Part shown: in pieces, positions 32,087 to 34,725 of the stretch
How positions within the stretch are numbered: the first letter of the stretch is position 1
How the letters are laid out: each line of letters starts with the position of its first letter
Origin: Oscillospiraceae bacterium
Lineage (GTDB): Bacteria; Bacillota_A; Clostridia; Oscillospirales; Ruminococcaceae
Direction: 5' to 3'
DNA length: 34,725 bases
Assembly: GCA_017523995.1 (NCBI GenBank)
Contig: JAFWUX010000225.1
Location: 1 to 34,725 of the forward strand
The notes under the pieces: model-generated
What the model was told of the DNA's origin: nothing
Database searches by the model: none
The model's input: the letters and a program-made list of their open reading frames with translations, nothing else
Position numbers and translations under genes: made by a program

Positions 32087-32374
32087 TCAGTTCGCCTCCT
32101 TTTCCCACGGCCACGGCGTATTGCTCCACGCTGCCCAGCCGTTTTCTGTTTCGGTCTGCTCCTTGCGGAGTGCGCCGAACCTTCTGACATAAAGGGCGGA
32201 TGCGCGCTCACATGCCTCTCTGTGTGCGAGGAATGCCTCCAGCGCCTCAGAATCGGTCGGGTGGGTGTCGAGATAGAGCGCGAGGTCATGCATCGAGAAC
32301 TGATGCATCTGCACCTGCCGCAGCAGTTCATCCCTTTCCATTGAATCCAAAGACTTCAGCCGCGTCTCTGCCAT
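32087..32374 (-). CDS. cotJB: Spore coat protein CotJB
   Basis: 95 residues of the CotJB family: LLRQVQMHQFSMHDLALYLD, THPTDSEALEAF and a C-terminal WPWEKEAN typical of the family. ATG 32374 has GGAGG 8 bases upstream, better placed than the GTG at 32383. It overlaps cotJA by 47 bases and abuts cotJC, so the three are co-translated. Its exact role in the spore coat is unknown. Confidence 0.92.
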   Translation of the reverse strand: MAETRLKSLDSMERDELLRQVQMHQFSMHDLALYLDTHPTDSEALEAFLAHREACERASALYVRRFGALRKEQTETENGWAAWSNTPWPWEKEAN

Positions 32375-32561
32375 CTGCCGCACCTCCTTTTCCCATCAGA
32401 AACGGCTTCACCAGCGAGGGGAACACCGTGCCCGCCTCCAGCGCATCCTTTGCGGACATCGGCTCCTCCCAGCACTGATACGGTACATATGCCATTGCAA
32501 GCGACAGCTTTGCAGGGAAGGTGCCCTGCGGTGCCGCCGGAACAGTCTGATCCGGTAACAT
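32328..32561 (-). CDS. cotJA: Spore coat-associated protein CotJA
   Basis: 77 residues starting MLPDQTVPAAPQGTFP, with the family core LAMAYVPYQCWEEPMSAKDA and FPSLVKPFLMGKG. AAGGAGA lies 8 bases before ATG 32561. First gene of cotJABC. Upstream, TATACAAT-like boxes (around 32660-32705) could be a sigma-E promoter, but spacing is not convincing and I do not annotate one. Otherwise the 32562-32740 spacer shows nothing. Confidence 0.9.
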   Translation of the reverse strand: MLPDQTVPAAPQGTFPAKLSLAMAYVPYQCWEEPMSAKDALEAGTVFPSLVKPFLMGKGGAADGRDAAEVFGFNGKG

Positions 32562-32740
32562 ATGCTGATCTCCTTTCACAGATTGATGATGCAGCATCCG
32601 CTGCACGGTACATTCTATGCAGCAGCGGCGGAATCCGACACAAAGCAGCAAACCGGCATTTCTTTGTATAATATCCGGTGTATATTTTTCTGAATTATTG
32701 TATAATCCGCCGGAATCCGCGAAAAAAGATTGACAAATCC

Positions 32741-32769
32741 TTGACAATTTCAATCCGCTGTGCTATAAT
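32741..32769 (+). promoter_or_regulatory. Strong promoter of the structured RNA / fusion-gene transcript
   Basis: TTGACA (32741-32746), a 17-base spacer and TATAAT (32764-32769), a perfect consensus. A second TTGACA lies 11 bases further upstream. Confidence 0.85.
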
Positions 32770-32775
32770 GCAGAT

Positions 32776-32990
32776 ATCAAAAGCCGGTACGCCCGAAATG
32801 GATTCCGGCAGAAAGGGTTGTTTTCCATGAGATCTGCATTTACGCTCGTCCTTCGACTTACGGTCTTGGCTCAAAGCTATAGGCCTGCTTCGTTGTGCAC
32901 GGGCGTTTTCTGAAAGAGAAATCAGGAAAACCAAAAACCATGCGATACAGCGGTGTGAGGTCAAAAGGGCTTCACACCGCTTTTTTGCAT
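32776..32990 (+). ncRNA. Structured non-coding RNA or cis-regulatory leader
   Basis: About 210 nt between a consensus promoter and an intrinsic terminator. Pairings visible by eye: GCCGG...CCGGC near the 5' end; ACGCTCGT (32842-32849) with ACGGGCGT (32899-32906); and within that CGAC/GTTG, GGTC/GGCC and TGGCT-CAA-AGCTA. These give a long rod with an internal bubble. TTTTCC (32821-32826) can pair with GGAAAA, and so can TTTTCTG further on, so two folds compete. Size and rod-with-bubble shape recall 6S RNA; a terminator-controlled riboswitch for the gene 24 bases downstream is the other option. I do not recognise a known family by sequence. Confidence 0.55.
32950..32986 (+). terminator. Intrinsic terminator ending the structured RNA
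   Basis: GCGGTGTGA-13 nt-TCACACCGC followed by TTTTTT. It lies 27 bases before the start codon of the next gene, so either the RNA is independent or the terminator is regulated. Confidence 0.85.
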
Positions 32991-33013
32991 GTAATACTTT
33001 GGGAGGTATCATC

Positions 33014-34725
33014 ATGAAAATCTGTTTTTCCACGCTGGGCTGTCCGGATTTTGAATGGCCGGATGTCTACTCCATGGCAAAGGACTTAGGATTTGACGGC
33101 ATCGAGCTGCGTACCTACGGGCTGCCTGCCGATCCCTACCGCAGCAAGCCGTTCACCGGCGCACAGCTCCCCAAGACTGTTGAAAAGCTCCGCGCACTCA
33201 AGCTCGAGATTCCCTGCGTCAGCTCGAACTGCTGCCTGAACGAAAAGGATAACGAGGAGCAGAACCGCAAAGAGCTCACCGCATGTATGGAGCTCGCAAA
33301 GGCAGTCGGCGCACCGTATGTCCGCGTGCTCGGCGACCGCTACTCCGAGGTGACCGGCGCTGTTGACGATGAATATGTCGCTTCTGTGCTGACCTCGCTG
33401 ATTCCGGAGGCAGAGGCAAATGATGTCACCCTGCTCGTTGAGACAAACGGCGTGTTCAGTGATACCAAACGCCTGAAGGCAATGCTCGACAAGATCGGCA
33501 ACATCCATGTTGCAGCGCTCTGGGATATGCACCACCCCTACCGCTACGGCGGCGAATCCCCTGCCGAGACCGTTGCAAACCTCGGCAGCCTGATCAAGTA
33601 TGTCCAGACGAAGGACAGCTCCTTCCAGAACGGCATTCTCCGCTATGAGCTGATGGGCAGAGGCGATCTGCCGCTGGACGACATGATGGCTGCACTCGCA
33701 GGCATCAACTACACGGGCTTCATCTCCCTCGAGTGGGTCAAGCGCTGGATGCCCGAACTCTCCGATGCCGGCATTGTCTTCCCGCAGTTTGCCGACTATA
33801 TGGCAAAATATCACACCAAGTATAAGCATGACCTGCAGGTCAGCCGCCGCGGCACCGGTTTCTATCCGTGGCCGAAGGAACGCCTGATCGACTACACCTT
33901 TCCGGATGTGCTCGACCGCATCTGCGAGCAGTTCCCGAATCAGTACGCTTTCCGCTACACCGAGCTCGATTATACCCGCACCTATCCGCAGTTCCGCGAT
34001 GATGTCGATACCTTCGCGCGCGCCCTGATCGCGATGGGCGTCGGTGCAGGCGACAAGGTCGCAATCTGGGCGACGAATGTTCCGGCATGGTACATCACCT
34101 TCTGGGCAACAACCAAGATCGGCGCAATCCTCGTGACGGTCAACACCGGCAACAAGATCCACGAGACCGAATATCTGCTCAAGCAGTCCGATACACACAC
34201 GCTCGTCATGATCGACGCCTACAAGGGCACCGATTACAACGAGATCATCCGCACGCTGATTCCGGAGCTCGCCGATTCCGAGCCAGGCAAGCTGGAATCC
34301 GCAAAGTTCCCGTTCCTCAAGAATATCATCACGATCGAGAGCCGTCAGCCGGGCTGCTTCACCTGGGATGAAGCCGTTGCAAAGCACACTGAGGTGCCGC
34401 TGACCGAGGTCGAGCGCCGCCGCCGTGCAATCAAAAAGGATGACGTCGCGAACATGCAGTATACATCCGGCACCACCGGTTTCCCGAAGGGCGTCATGCT
34501 GACACATTATAATGTTATCAACAACGGCAAGGCAATCGGCGACTGCATGGACCTCTCCTCTGAGGACCGCATGATGATTCAGGTGCCGATGTTCCACTGC
34601 TTCGGCATGGTGCTCGCCATGACCGCTTCCGTGACACATGCCGTCACGATGTCCCCGATCACGGCATTCTCGCCGCGCAAGGGTCTGCACTGCATCAATC
34701 AGGAGAAGATCACCTGCTTCCACGG
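33014..34725 (+). CDS. TIM-barrel isomerase-like domain fused to an AMP-forming acyl-CoA synthetase (3' end outside window)
   Basis: Open for 570 codons to the right edge. GGGAGG lies 7 bases before ATG 33014. Residues 1 to about 270 are a xylose-isomerase-like/AP-endonuclease-2 TIM barrel (MKICFSTLGCPDFEW, LGFDGIELRTYG, VAALWDMHHPYR, GFISLEWVKRW) with metal-binding His/Glu/Asp candidates. After a short linker (YPWPKERLIDYTF) an adenylate-forming domain starts near 290, with QYTSGTTGFPKGVMLTHYN at about 481-499 and PMFHCFGMV; the C-terminal part is cut off. The first domain would act on a sugar or hydroxy-acid-like substrate, the second would activate a carboxylic acid as acyl-AMP/CoA. The joint function is unknown. 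It is preceded by the structured RNA and terminator. Confidence 0.88.
   Translation, partial: MKICFSTLGCPDFEWPDVYSMAKDLGFDGIELRTYGLPADPYRSKPFTGAQLPKTVEKLRALKLEIPCVSSNCCLNEKDNEEQNRKELTACMELAKAVGAPYVRVLGDRYSEVTGAVDDEYVASVLTSLIPEAEANDVTLLVETNGVFSDTKRLKAMLDKIGNIHVAALWDMHHPYRYGGESPAETVANLGSLIKYVQTKDSSFQNGILRYELMGRGDLPLDDMMAALAGINYTGFISLEWVKRWMPELSDAGIVFPQFADYMAKYHTKYKHDLQVSRRGTGFYPWPKERLIDYTFPDVLDRICEQFPNQYAFRYTELDYTRTYPQFRDDVDTFARALIAMGVGAGDKVAIWATNVPAWYITFWATTKIGAILVTVNTGNKIHETEYLLKQSDTHTLVMIDAYKGTDYNEIIRTLIPELADSEPGKLESAKFPFLKNIITIESRQPGCFTWDEAVAKHTEVPLTEVERRRRAIKKDDVANMQYTSGTTGFPKGVMLTHYNVINNGKAIGDCMDLSSEDRMMIQVPMFHCFGMVLAMTASVTHAVTMSPITAFSPRKGLHCINQEKITCFH

Noticed and set aside
32640..32705. 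Sigma-E promoter for cotJABC
   Set aside because: TATACAAT-like boxes are present but no -35 box at correct spacing could be defined by eye.

Overview
The window is typical of an anaerobic, fibre-degrading, probably spore-forming Firmicute close to Ruminococcus (Oscillospiraceae). The reasons are three dockerin-bearing proteins, one of them a cohesin-dockerin adaptor; Thr/Glu-rich cellulosomal linkers; a cotJABC spore-coat operon; GC-rich coding DNA; and near-consensus TTGACA/TATAAT promoters. The genus is inferred from gene content and no 16S gene is present.

Region 1 (1-18985, minus strand) is one long surface-polymer operon of 18 genes. It has a consensus promoter at 18957-18985 and a leader of about 450 nt. 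It encodes a DegT aminotransferase, a PglC/WbaP-type initiating sugar-phosphate transferase, a GNAT acyltransferase, an SDR, a split transketolase, an acyl carrier protein (ACP), an AMP-forming acyl ligase, a type II thioesterase, a LicD, LuxE- and LuxC-like acyl reductase subunits, a GT2 glycosyltransferase, a Wzy-like polymerase, an acyltransferase-3, a second LicD, a Wzx flippase and, cut by the window edge, a three-domain protein. That last protein joins a nucleotidyltransferase, a cytidylyltransferase and a PEP mutase. My reading is a Wzx/Wzy capsule or exopolysaccharide decorated with a CMP-activated phosphonate, transferred by LicD, and with an unusual acyl-derived group built on a dedicated ACP.

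Region 2 (19153-20343) holds a tRNA-Val(CAC) with its own promoter and terminator, palindromic repeat DNA and a rhomboid protease gene.

Region 3 (20346-28786) is a cellulosome island. A GH26 mannanase-dockerin gene and a GH95 fucosidase-CBM-dockerin gene (both minus strand) flank a plus-strand, translationally coupled operon. That operon encodes a 46-residue Cys-rich peptide too short for routine ORF calling, a radical SAM/SPASM maturase and a cohesin-dockerin adaptor scaffoldin. It looks like a RiPP system wired into the cellulosome and is, with the polymer locus, the most interesting part of the window.

Region 4 (28877-31325) holds a pyridoxal kinase/ECF S-component operon, a family of short palindromic repeats and an isolated AT-rich gene of unknown function that looks acquired.

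Region 5 (31442-34725) holds cotJABC (minus strand). Divergent from it are a strong promoter, a structured non-coding transcript of about 210 nt with an intrinsic terminator, and a gene, cut by the right edge, that fuses a sugar-isomerase-like TIM barrel to an AMP-forming acyl-CoA synthetase.
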